A stretch of 5,316 nt of DNA, from assembly GCA_937891875.1 (NCBI GenBank), contig CALATR010000586.1, forward strand, positions 1 through 5,316, written 5' to 3'. The notes under the pieces were generated by a model. It had not been told where the DNA came from and made no database searches. It was given only the letters and a program-made list of their open reading frames with translations. A program made the translations under genes and the position numbers. Source of the DNA: an uncultured Pseudomonadota bacterium. GTDB lineage: Bacteria > Myxococcota_A > UBA796 > GCA-2862545. Positions 1-5,316 of the stretch are shown piece after piece. Position 1 is the first letter of the stretch; each line of letters begins with the position of its first letter.

Positions 1-79
1 GGACACCGGACACCGGACACCGGACACCGGACACCGGACACCGGACACCGGACACCGGACACCGGACACCGGACACCGG
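1..79. repeat. Perfect 7-bp tandem array (GGACACC)x11
   Basis: Eleven uninterrupted identical copies of GGACACC occupy 1-77, and two bases of a twelfth follow at 78-79. The array begins at the first base of the window, so the true copy number is unknown and may be larger. There are no spacers between copies. The absence of any variation between copies suggests recent expansion or active slippage. Seven is not a multiple of three, so all three plus-strand frames encode the same seven-residue cycle (Gly-His-Arg-Thr-Pro-Asp-Thr), and none contains a stop. Confidence 0.97.
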
Positions 80-270
80 GCTCCATCTCGATCTCGGTCT
101 CGGTCTCGATCTCGGTCTCGAGCTCGGTCTCGGTCTCGATCTCGATCTCGATCTCGGGTCTCGGGGAGTGCGTGGCCGTCCTGGACCTGGCCGACTTCCC
201 GGACGCCGCCGCGCGACAGCAGGAACTCCGCCGGATCGGCGCCATGCTCGACCGCCTCCAAAGGCGCTGA
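1..270 (+). CDS. Possible 3' end of an unidentified gene, reading through both tandem arrays
   Basis: A frame open from base 1 ends at TGA 268-270. Its first part is pure repeat: a Gly-His-Arg-Thr-Pro-Asp-Thr cycle, then Ile/Val-Ser dipeptides. From about 166 the sequence becomes complex, giving roughly 34 residues that include VLDLADFPDAAARQQ and end GAMLDRLQRR. This tail looks like a charged amphipathic helix, and its codons nearly all end in G or C, as in the real genes here. I do not recognise a family. The start would lie upstream of the window. Alternatively, a GTG at 172 with a GGGGAG stretch at 163-168 could start a 32-residue peptide, leaving the arrays non-coding. The gene converges on the esterase gene with 20 bp between the stops. 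Coding status of the tail is plausible. Translation of the arrays is uncertain, because repeats of this kind are open by composition alone. Confidence 0.4.
   Translation, partial: GHRTPDTGHRTPDTGHRTPDTGHRTPGSISISVSVSISVSSSVSVSISISISGLGECVAVLDLADFPDAAARQQELRRIGAMLDRLQRR
85..163. repeat. Imperfect 6-bp tandem array (RTCTCG)
   Basis: Twelve in-register hexamers fill 85-156. Eleven are ATCTCG or GTCTCG, and one (121-126) is AGCTCG. A thirteenth GTCTCG lies at 158-163, displaced by one extra G at 157. The A/G alternation at the first base has no obvious higher-order period. The array follows the 7-bp array after only a few bases (80-84). It is open in every frame. In the frame that reaches the stop at 268-270 it encodes alternating Ile/Val-Ser. 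Confidence 0.95.
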
Positions 271-290
271 GCGCCCACCTCCCCGCCCCC

Positions 291-1103
291 CTACTCCCCC
301 GCCGCGAAGTCGATCGCTCGCTGGTGCCAGCCGGACGTGACGCGGTGGTCGCCGGGGCTCTCGTGCAGGCAGAGCTGGACCTCGCCGCCGCCGGCGCAGT
401 CGCGCCAGACCTGGCATTCGCGGCCGTTTTCTTCGATGATCTCGGGCTCGCCGGTGCACTGGCTCTCGGCCACGGCGAGCGCCACCGAGTCGCGCACGTC
501 GCCCTGGCGCAGGTCCTCGCGGATCTGGCGGCCCTCGAGGGGGAAGACGGTGTCGGACACGCCGTGCTCGTGGCGCAGGCGCACCGGTCCGGCGGGGCAG
601 TCGGTGGGCAGGGGGAGCCAGAAGCCGCCCGACACCGGCGCGAACACTGCGCCGGTCTCCTGACCCCGGTAGCAGGCGACGTCCCAGGCCATGCTGCCGC
701 CCACGCTGAAGCCGGACACGATGAGGCGGTCCTCGTCGATGGGGAAGCGGCTGCGGGCGTCGGCGAGCACCTGGTCGAAGAAGGCGAGGTCGTCGCGGGC
801 GTGCTTGTCGTGGCCGCTGAAGCTCCAGCTCCCGTCGAGGCCGTCCGGGTAGAGCGCCAGCGCCTCCACCTCGCCCATGGGGTCGGTGAAGCTCCCCTTG
901 TCGTACAGCTGCATGGCCGAGCCGCTGTGGCCGTGGAAGTGGATGAAGGTCGGAAGCGGGGACTCGCGATCCCAGGACTCCGGGATCAACGCCAGATACT
1001 GGCCGTCCTCCACCTGGCACAGCGCGTCCGGGCCGCCGCAGCCCATGTCGGGCATGGGCTTGGTGCATCCGAGCAGCAGTGCCAGCGCGAGCATTCGTTG
1101 CAT
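291..1103 (-). CDS. Secreted lipoprotein esterase, PHB depolymerase / feruloyl esterase-like (LpqC type)
   Basis: This is a 270-residue alpha/beta-hydrolase probably anchored as a lipoprotein outside the cytoplasm. The first 13 residues are a very short signal ending in the lipobox LLGC, with Cys13 as the lipidation site. The expected family landmarks follow in order: FHGHSGSA (56-63, oxyanion-hole HG), YPDGLDGSWSFSGH (85-98), GFSVGGSMAW (131-140) with nucleophile Ser133 in G-x-S-x-G, HEHGVSDTVFP (178-188) with probable acid Asp184, and a C-terminal His, either 253 or 260. Eight further cysteines (22, 29, 143, 169, 206, 230, 236, 245) fit disulfides in an exported protein. The family cleaves ester bonds in polymers or side-chain esters; the substrate here is not determinable. 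The frame stays open to 1532, but the lipobox fixes the start near ATG 1103, or ATG 1094 three codons later. No good ribosome binding site precedes it. It is divergent from the YkgJ-type gene and functionally unrelated to its neighbours as far as can be seen. Confidence 0.87.
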   Translation of the reverse strand: MQRMLALALLLGCTKPMPDMGCGGPDALCQVEDGQYLALIPESWDRESPLPTFIHFHGHSGSAMQLYDKGSFTDPMGEVEALALYPDGLDGSWSFSGHDKHARDDLAFFDQVLADARSRFPIDEDRLIVSGFSVGGSMAWDVACYRGQETGAVFAPVSGGFWLPLPTDCPAGPVRLRHEHGVSDTVFPLEGRQIREDLRQGDVRDSVALAVAESQCTGEPEIIEENGRECQVWRDCAGGGEVQLCLHESPGDHRVTSGWHQRAIDFAAGE

Positions 1104-1109
1104 ACCCGG

Positions 1110-1115
1110 AGCATA
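1110..1115 (-). promoter_or_regulatory. Candidate -10 element for a leaderless esterase transcript
   Basis: On the minus strand TATGCT (four of six matches to TATAAT) ends six bases before the esterase ATG at 1103. A transcript starting at the usual distance would begin at or next to that ATG. This agrees with the absence of a Shine-Dalgarno sequence. No convincing -35 hexamer is visible 16-18 bp upstream, so the assignment is weak. Confidence 0.25.
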
Positions 1116-1166
1116 GCGCGCCCCTCGCCGCTCCCGACTCCCTTCGCGGACACACTCCGTTCCCGC

Positions 1167-1195
1167 TTGTGCCGCCCGACAGCTGGTGCCACGAT
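1167..1195 (+). promoter_or_regulatory. Weak promoter candidate for the YkgJ-type gene
   Basis: TTGTGC (1167-1172) and CACGAT (1190-1195) are separated by 17 bp and each keeps three consensus sigma-70-type positions. In DNA this GC-rich such matches arise by chance. It is listed because it is the best pair in the short divergent region and would give a leader of about 30 bases. The rest of 1104-1166 holds nothing I can identify. Confidence 0.15.
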
Positions 1196-1226
1196 CCCGC
1201 GATGGGCGCTTCCGCCCGCGGGGAGG
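1196..1226 (+). promoter_or_regulatory. Stem-loop abutting a strong ribosome binding site
   Basis: CCCGC (1196-1200) pairs with GCGGG (1218-1222), and GGGCG (1204-1208) with CGCCC (1213-1217). This makes a ten-base-pair, all-GC stem with a three-base bulge (1201-1203) and a CTTC loop (1209-1212). The last paired base is the first base of the GGAGG at 1222-1226, which sits six bases before the ATG at 1233. The binding site is clear and decides the start of the gene. A regulatory role for the hairpin is inference. Confidence 0.5.
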
Positions 1227-1232
1227 GGACCG

Positions 1233-1571
1233 ATGTCCTCGCCGTGCACGACGTGTGGCGCCTGCTGCGCCGGGCTCCGGGTCCAGTTCCACAAGCACCA
1301 CGTCGCGCCGGACGGCCTGGTCCCCGCCGATCTGGTGGTGCCCGCTCCCGCACGCGATCACGTGCGCCTGCGCGGGACTGCCGAGGGTCGCTGTGCCGCG
1401 CTGGACGGTGAGGTCGGCCGGTGCGTGAGCTGCTCGATCTACGCGCTTCGACCCCCACCTTGCCGCGACTTTGGCTTCCAGGGCGAGGACGGTCGGGACA
1501 ACCCCGGCTGCGACGAAGCCCGCGCCCGCCACGGGCTGCCGCCGCTCGACCGGAGCGCCTCGGCGGCGTGA
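1233..1571 (+). CDS. YkgJ/UPF0153-type CxxCxxCC cysteine-cluster protein
   Basis: This is a 112-residue, probably cytoplasmic protein with the hallmark of the zinc/iron-chelating YkgJ family: PCTTCGACC at residues 4-12 (Cys5, 8, 11, 12). RCAALDGEVGRCVSCSIYALRP follows from residue 53 (Cys54, 64, 67), then CRDF (Cys77) and Cys93. The spacing and the motif of small domain, Cys, then RP.PCRDF match the family, whose members are thought to bind Zn or an Fe-S cluster. Their biochemical role is not established. The ATG at 1233 is preceded by GGAGG with six-base spacing and falls just before the first cluster, so it is preferred over the much longer open frame upstream, which is antisense to the esterase. 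It appears monocistronic: a candidate terminator hairpin overlaps its stop, and 70 bp separate it from the exporter operon. No partner is suggested by context. Confidence 0.85.
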   Translation: MSSPCTTCGACCAGLRVQFHKHHVAPDGLVPADLVVPAPARDHVRLRGTAEGRCAALDGEVGRCVSCSIYALRPPPCRDFGFQGEDGRDNPGCDEARARHGLPPLDRSASAA

Positions 1572-1590
1572 GCTGCCTCGCAGCTTTCAC
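1568..1590 (+). terminator. Hairpin over the YkgJ-type stop codon, possible terminator
   Basis: AGCTGC (1571-1576) and GCAGCT (1580-1585) form a perfect six-base-pair stem with a CTC loop. In an alternative fold, GTGA (1568-1571) also pairs with TCAC (1587-1590), which lengthens the stem to nine pairs with a two-base TT bulge. Only three T residues follow (1585-1587), so it would be a weak intrinsic terminator. It could instead protect the 3' end of the message. The stem includes the last base of the TGA stop at 1569-1571. Confidence 0.4.
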
Positions 1591-1595
1591 ACAAC

Positions 1596-1624
1596 CTGAC
1601 CACGGTCCCCGGCTCCCAGACGCT
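1596..1624 (+). promoter_or_regulatory. Weak promoter candidate for the exporter operon
   Basis: CTGACC (1596-1601) matches TTGACA at four positions and lies 17 bp before GACGCT (1619-1624), which matches TATAAT at only two. It is the best sigma-70-like pair in the 70-bp gap before the ATPase gene. No operator-like inverted repeat was seen here. Confidence is low. Confidence 0.15.
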
Positions 1625-1641
1625 ACCCCTGGCCCTTCGGG

Positions 1642-2340
1642 GTGAACGTGATCCGCATCCGCTCGCTGAACAAGGCCTACGAGGTCGGGGGCCAGCCGCT
1701 GCCCGTGCTCAAGGACCTCGACCTCGACATCGCGGCCGGCGAGTTCACCAGCATCATGGGCAGCTCGGGGTCGGGCAAGTCGACGCTCCTGAACGTCGTC
1801 GGGCTCCTGGATGCGTACGACAGCGGTACCTACGAGCTCGACGGGGAGCTGGTCAAGGACCTCTCCGAGCGCCGCGCCGCCCGCCTGCGCAACCGCAAGC
1901 TCGGCTTCGTCTTTCAGGCCTTCCACCTGGTGCCCTACAAGAACGCGTGGGAGAACGTGGCGTTGCCCCTGACCTATCAGCGGGTGCGTCGCCGGGAGCG
2001 CAAGGAGCGCGCCCTGGCCCTGCTGGAGCGCGTGGGCCTCGCCGACCGATCCGAGCACCTGCCGTCCGAGCTGTCCGGCGGCCAGAAGCAGCGCGTCGCC
2101 ATCGCCCGGGCGCTGGTGACCCACCCCGGCCTGCTGCTCGCCGACGAGCCCACCGGCGCGCTCGACTCGGCCACGTCCCATGCGGTCATGGACCTGCTGG
2201 AGGAGATCGCCGACGAGGGGCGCACGGTCGTGGTCGTCACCCACGAGCCGGACATCGCCGAGCGCACCCACCGGATCATCCACCTCCACGACGGCGTCAT
2301 CGACAGCGACACCGCCACCGCCCGCGCCCGGGGGGCGTGA
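1642..2340 (+). CDS. ABC transporter ATPase, LolD/MacB class
   Basis: This is a 232-residue nucleotide-binding subunit that powers the permeases encoded next to it. All ABC motifs are intact: Walker A GSSGSGKST (40-48), Q-loop Gln92 in VFQAFHLVPYKNAWENV, signature LSGGQKQRVAIARAL (144-158), Walker B LLLADEPTGALDS (164-176) with catalytic Glu169, and H-loop His201 in VVTHEPDIAERT. The DEPTGALDS form and the FHLVP segment after the Q-loop are typical of the MacB/LolD/FtsE group of mechanotransmission exporters, not of importers. Length is normal for a stand-alone ATPase, whereas E. coli MacB fuses this domain to the permease. The start is GTG 1642. A GTG two codons later (1648) would give MIRIRSLNKAY, also typical of the family, and neither has a clear ribosome binding site. 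The TGA stop shares one base with the ATG of the next gene, implying translational coupling. Confidence 0.95.
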   Translation: MNVIRIRSLNKAYEVGGQPLPVLKDLDLDIAAGEFTSIMGSSGSGKSTLLNVVGLLDAYDSGTYELDGELVKDLSERRAARLRNRKLGFVFQAFHLVPYKNAWENVALPLTYQRVRRRERKERALALLERVGLADRSEHLPSELSGGQKQRVAIARALVTHPGLLLADEPTGALDSATSHAVMDLLEEIADEGRTVVVVTHEPDIAERTHRIIHLHDGVIDSDTATARARGA

Positions 2341-3563
2341 TGGATCGGCTGGTCGAGATCCTCCAGTCCCTCGATCGCAACCGCGTGCGCACCGTGCTGA
2401 CCGCGCTCGCCGTGGCCTGGGGCATCTTCATGCTGGTCGTGCTGCTGGCCGCCGGCGGTGGGCTCGAGAACGCCGTGAAGTGGCAGTTCCGCGACGACGC
2501 CACCAACTCCATCTGGGTCCGCCGCGGTCGCACCAGCGTGCCCTACAAGGGGCACCGCCCCGGGCGCAGCCTGCGCTTCACCAACGCCGACCACGACCGG
2601 ATCGCCCAGCTCCCCGGCGTCGAGCACATCACCAGTCGCTACTACCTGTGGGGTGGGTTCACCATCCGCTACGGTGACCGACATGGCAGCTTCGACGTGC
2701 GTTCCTGCCATCCGGATCACCAGTACCTCGAGAAGACCATCATCACCGCCGGCCGCTTCCTCGACGACGACGACCTGCGCGAGCGGCGCAAGGTCACGGT
2801 CATCGGCGACGAGGTCAGCAAGCACCTCTTCCGTGGCGCCGATCCGCTCGGCGAGTGGGTCGACATCAAGGGCATCGCCTACCGTGTCGTCGGCGTCTTC
2901 AAGGACGAGGGCGGCCTCAACGAGCTGCGCAAGGTCTACATCCCGATCACGACGGCGCAGACGGCCTACGGCGGCGGGGACGAGGTGCACGCCATCATGT
3001 TCACCACCGGGGACATGACCCTGGCCCAGACCCAGGCGCTCGAGCAGGACATCCGGCGGATGATGGCCTCGGTCCACGACTTCGACCCGAAGGACGAGCG
3101 CGCGCTCCGGATCCGCAACACCCTCGAGGACGTGGAGAAGGTGACCCAGACCTTCACCGTCATCCGCACCTTCCTGTGGCTCGTCGGCCTGGGCACGGTC
3201 GCCGCGGGAGTGGTCGGCGTCGGCAACATCATGCTCGTCAGCGTGGCCGAGCGGACGGCGGAGATCGGCGTGCGCAAGGCCCTGGGCGCGACCCCGTTCC
3301 GGGTGGTGGTCGAGATCCTCCAGGAGGCGGTGCTGCTCACGAGCGTGTCCGGCTACATCGGGCTCGTCGCGGGGGTGGTCACGGTCGAGCTGGTCGACAG
3401 CTACATGCCGGAGAACGAGTACATCCGGAACCCGGACGCGGACATCGGCATCGCGCTCATCGCGATCGCCGTGCTGGTGGTCGCCGGCGTGCTGGCCGGG
3501 CTCATGCCCGCGTGGCGTGCGGCGTCGATCCAGCCTGCCCGCGCCATCCAGGAGGGCGGATGA
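2340..3563 (+). CDS. MacB-type ABC exporter permease, first of two
   Basis: This 407-residue inner-membrane protein has MacB/FtsX topology. There is a first membrane helix at about 18-38, a large periplasmic domain (about 40-270, MacB_PCD-like), then three C-terminal helices at about 276-300, 328-351 and 369-390. After helix 2 comes the coupling region VAERTAEIGVRKALGAT (302-318), the conserved FtsX-family contact with the ATPase. The C-terminus MPAWRAASIQPARAIQ is also characteristic. The periplasmic domain carries GRTSVPYKGHRPGR (63-76), which recurs in the second permease. The start is the ATG overlapping the ATPase stop (TGATG), preceded by a run of G at 2330-2335. The long frame open upstream is an out-of-frame shadow of the ATPase gene. 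It likely heterodimerises with the second permease; a homodimer cannot be excluded. Confidence 0.93.
   Translation: MDRLVEILQSLDRNRVRTVLTALAVAWGIFMLVVLLAAGGGLENAVKWQFRDDATNSIWVRRGRTSVPYKGHRPGRSLRFTNADHDRIAQLPGVEHITSRYYLWGGFTIRYGDRHGSFDVRSCHPDHQYLEKTIITAGRFLDDDDLRERRKVTVIGDEVSKHLFRGADPLGEWVDIKGIAYRVVGVFKDEGGLNELRKVYIPITTAQTAYGGGDEVHAIMFTTGDMTLAQTQALEQDIRRMMASVHDFDPKDERALRIRNTLEDVEKVTQTFTVIRTFLWLVGLGTVAAGVVGVGNIMLVSVAERTAEIGVRKALGATPFRVVVEILQEAVLLTSVSGYIGLVAGVVTVELVDSYMPENEYIRNPDADIGIALIAIAVLVVAGVLAGLMPAWRAASIQPARAIQEGG
3550..3556 (+). promoter_or_regulatory. Strong ribosome binding site for the second permease
   Basis: AGGAGGG lies within the last codons of the first permease, three bases before the ATG at 3560. 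It fixes the start of the second permease and suggests efficient re-initiation at the ATGA overlap. This contrasts with the poor initiation signals of the ATPase gene. Confidence 0.7.
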
Positions 3564-4801
3564 TCGACTCCTGGCTGGAGCTCGGCGCAGTCCTGCGTCG
3601 AAACCCGCTTCGGACCTCGCTGACCGCGCTGGGTGTGTTCTGGGGTCTGCTCATGCTGATCCTGCTCCTGGGGTTTGGCGAGGGGCTCGAGGACGTGGCG
3701 ACCCAGAACTTCGCCCGCCGCGCCAGCAACAGCGTCTTCCTGTGGGGCGGCCGCACCTCGATGCCGTACAAGGGCATGCGACCGGGGGCGTGGGTGGGCC
3801 TGCGCGATGGCGACGTGGACCCCCTCTCGGAGATCCCAGGGGTCAAGCAGGTCTCTCCGCGACTGCAGCTCGGCGGGTGGCGGGACGGCAACCTGGTCGT
3901 GCGCGGCAACAAGACCGGCACGTACAACATCATGGGTGACACCCCGTCCATCTTCGACGTGCTCACCGTGGAGCTGGCCAAGGGGCGGGTGCTCAACCCC
4001 TTCGATCTCGACGAGCAGCGCAAGGTCGCGGTGATCGGCGAGCAGGTCCAGCGCGAGCTCTTCGGTCGGGACCAGCCCATCGGCGAGCTGATCCGGGTCC
4101 AGGGCGTCTACTACACCGTGGTGGGCGTGGTCCGCAGCACCCGCGCCGACGACCGCGGAGACCGGGACAACAGCTCGGTCCACGTGCCGCTCACCACGTT
4201 CCAGAAGGCGTACAACCAGGGCGATCGGCTCGGGTGGATCGCGCTCGAGGTCGCAGACGGGGCCAGCTCGGTCCAGGTCGAGAACGAGGCCAAGGCGCTC
4301 CTGCGCGAGCGGCACGGCGTTCACCCCGACGACATCAACGCCATCGGCGGACACAACGCCCAGGAGGAGGTCGAGCGCATCGAGAACCTCTTCGGGGGCA
4401 TCCGCATGTTCATCTGGTTCGTGGGCGCCGCGACCCTCGCCACCGGTGTCGTGGGCGTCAGCAACATCATGCTGGTGGTCGTTCGCGAGCGCACCCGAGA
4501 GCTGGGCCTGCGCCGCGCGGTCGGCGCCACCGGCTGGTCCATCATGATGCTGATCCTGCGCGAGGCCATCGTGCTCACCCTGCTCGCCGGGCTCATCGGG
4601 CTCGGCGCGGGGGTCATCGCCGTCGAGGGCACCGCCTGGTTCCTCGGCCCCGACCACGAGCTGGTCGGCAACCCGGGGCTCGACCCGCAGGTGGCGCTGG
4701 TCGCCTTCGGCGTGCTCCTGATCGCCGGCGCCTTCGCCGGCCTGCTCCCCGCCCAGCGCGCTGCGCGCATCCACCCGGTAGAAGCGCTCCGCAGCGAGTG
4801 A
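3560..4801 (+). CDS. MacB-type ABC exporter permease, second of two
   Basis: This 413-residue protein has the same plan as the first permease: helix 1 at about 19-39, a periplasmic domain to about 280, and helices at about 281-305, 330-357 and 376-397. The coupling segment RERTRELGLRRAVGA (309-323) and the C-terminal LLPAQRAARIHPVEALRSE are closer to the classical MacB consensus than those of its partner. GRTSMPYKGMRPG (64-76) aligns with the same motif in the first permease, whereas most of the periplasmic domain has diverged. The two are therefore ancient paralogues, not a recent duplication. The ATG overlaps the preceding stop by four bases (ATGA) and has a strong AGGAGGG upstream. It should pair with the first permease and the ATPase to form the inner-membrane part of the exporter. 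Confidence 0.93.
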   Translation: MIDSWLELGAVLRRNPLRTSLTALGVFWGLLMLILLLGFGEGLEDVATQNFARRASNSVFLWGGRTSMPYKGMRPGAWVGLRDGDVDPLSEIPGVKQVSPRLQLGGWRDGNLVVRGNKTGTYNIMGDTPSIFDVLTVELAKGRVLNPFDLDEQRKVAVIGEQVQRELFGRDQPIGELIRVQGVYYTVVGVVRSTRADDRGDRDNSSVHVPLTTFQKAYNQGDRLGWIALEVADGASSVQVENEAKALLRERHGVHPDDINAIGGHNAQEEVERIENLFGGIRMFIWFVGAATLATGVVGVSNIMLVVVRERTRELGLRRAVGATGWSIMMLILREAIVLTLLAGLIGLGAGVIAVEGTAWFLGPDHELVGNPGLDPQVALVAFGVLLIAGAFAGLLPAQRAARIHPVEALRSE

Positions 4802-4811
4802 GGAAGTCCGC

Positions 4812-5316
4812 ATGAAGCGAGTTGGTGTCGTCCTGGTCGTGCTCCTGGTGCTGGTGGTGTTCATCGGCACGGTCGTGTTCCTGGCGGTGCAAGCCATGGA
4901 GCCCGACGTGGAGTTCCGCACCGAGAAGCCCGTCGTGACCGACATCGTCAAGAAGACGGTCGCCACCGGCGCCCTGGTCCCGCGCAACGAGGTCGAGATC
5001 AAGAGCCGGGTGTCGGGGATCCTGTCCGAGCTCTTCGTCGAGGCTGGCGACAGCGTGGAGAGCGGCGATCTCATCGCCCGGATCCGGGTCGTGCCCCAGC
5101 CCCAGGCCCTGGAGCGGGCGGGCTCGGCGGTGCGCTCGGCGCGGCTGAACCTCGCGGAGGCGAAGGCGCTGCTGGAGCAGGACGAGGCGCTGTACGAGTC
5201 GAACGCGCTTCCGCTCTACGATCTCGAGCAGCGGCGGGTCGAGTACCAGCGGCGGGTGGAGGAGCTGCGCTCGGCGGAGCGGGATCTGCTCCTGGTCCGC
5301 GAGGGCGCGCTGCAGA
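4812..5316 (+). CDS. Membrane fusion protein, MacA/HlyD type (5' part, cut by window end)
   Basis: Only the first 168 codons are present and there is no stop before the window edge. The protein would sit in the periplasm, anchored in the inner membrane, and connect the permeases to an outer-membrane channel. Residues 4-27 are an N-terminal hydrophobic anchor without a lipobox. KKTVATGALVPRNEVEIKSR begins at 47, and VSGILSELFVEAGDSVESGD (67-86) followed by LIARIRVVP is the first lipoyl half-motif typical of MacA-like adaptors. Residues about 100-165 are rich in Ala, Leu, Glu and Arg with heptad-like spacing, fitting the first arm of the coiled-coil hairpin. The second arm, second lipoyl half and beta-barrel should follow outside the window. 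GAGGAAG at 4800-4806, overlapping the previous stop, is a good ribosome binding site five bases before the ATG. The 10-bp gap places it in the same operon. Confidence 0.93.
   Translation, partial: MKRVGVVLVVLLVLVVFIGTVVFLAVQAMEPDVEFRTEKPVVTDIVKKTVATGALVPRNEVEIKSRVSGILSELFVEAGDSVESGDLIARIRVVPQPQALERAGSAVRSARLNLAEAKALLEQDEALYESNALPLYDLEQRRVEYQRRVEELRSAERDLLLVREGALQ

Noticed and set aside
1..79. CRISPR-like or attachment-site repeat
   Set aside because: Units are only 7 bp with no spacers and no nearby cas, integrase or transposase gene. It is a simple tandem array.
271..290. Bidirectional terminator between the convergent genes
   Set aside because: The 20-bp gap is C-rich and contains no inverted repeat or T tract.
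168..1232. Long plus-strand open frame leading into the YkgJ-type gene
   Set aside because: It is antisense to the esterase gene, rich in Ala/Val/Gly of composition-driven type, and shows no domain. The true start is the ATG at 1233 with a strong ribosome binding site.
1104..1532. N-terminal extension of the esterase frame (143 extra residues)
   Set aside because: It overlaps the YkgJ-type gene on the opposite strand and would place the lipobox in the middle of the protein. Its sequence is low-complexity antisense.
1977..3077. 366-residue minus-strand open frame
   Set aside because: It lies entirely opposite the ATPase and first permease, which have complete family motifs. It is a shadow caused by high GC at third positions.
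2340..4801. Recent tandem duplication of the permease gene
   Set aside because: The two proteins share topology and short motifs, but most of the periplasmic domain differs. They are old paralogues, not a fresh duplication.
3401..5074. 557-residue minus-strand open frame
   Set aside because: It is opposite the two permeases and the fusion protein. Its Asp/His/Val/Leu-rich composition is typical of antisense to GC-rich genes and no domain is visible.

Overview
The window is very GC-rich: third codon positions are almost all G or C, and long antisense open frames result. It looks like a chromosomal segment of a high-GC Gram-negative bacterium. A lipoprotein esterase with a short signal peptide, a MacA/MacB-type exporter and simple GC-rich tandem repeats together suggest a myxobacterium-like (Myxococcota) lineage. 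This placement is inference from style, not from a marker gene.

Layout. Positions 1-163 are two abutting tandem arrays: eleven perfect copies of a 7-bp unit (GGACACC), then about thirteen copies of a 6-bp unit (RTCTCG). One plus-strand frame runs through both arrays and ends in a plausible protein C-terminus at 270. A 20-bp gap separates it from a convergent minus-strand gene (291-1103) for a secreted lipoprotein of the polyhydroxybutyrate-depolymerase/feruloyl-esterase type. About 130 bp of divergent intergenic DNA follows, with a possible leaderless start on one side and a stem-loop against a strong ribosome binding site on the other. Next is a small plus-strand gene (1233-1571) for a cysteine-cluster YkgJ-type protein. 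Its stop codon lies in a hairpin that may be a terminator.

From 1642 to the window end is one tightly packed plus-strand operon: an ABC ATPase of the LolD/MacB class (1642-2340), two different MacB-type permeases (2340-3563 and 3560-4801), and the first 168 codons of a MacA/HlyD-type membrane fusion protein (from 4812). The genes overlap by 1 and 4 bp, and the last gap is 10 bp. Together they should form a split MacAB-like exporter: one ATPase pair drives a probable permease heterodimer, and the fusion protein links it to an outer-membrane channel that would be encoded elsewhere or downstream. The substrate cannot be read from the sequence.

No RNA gene, insertion sequence, CRISPR array or phage gene was seen. 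The exporter operon is a known architecture. The least ordinary part of the window is the double tandem array inside an open frame at the left edge.
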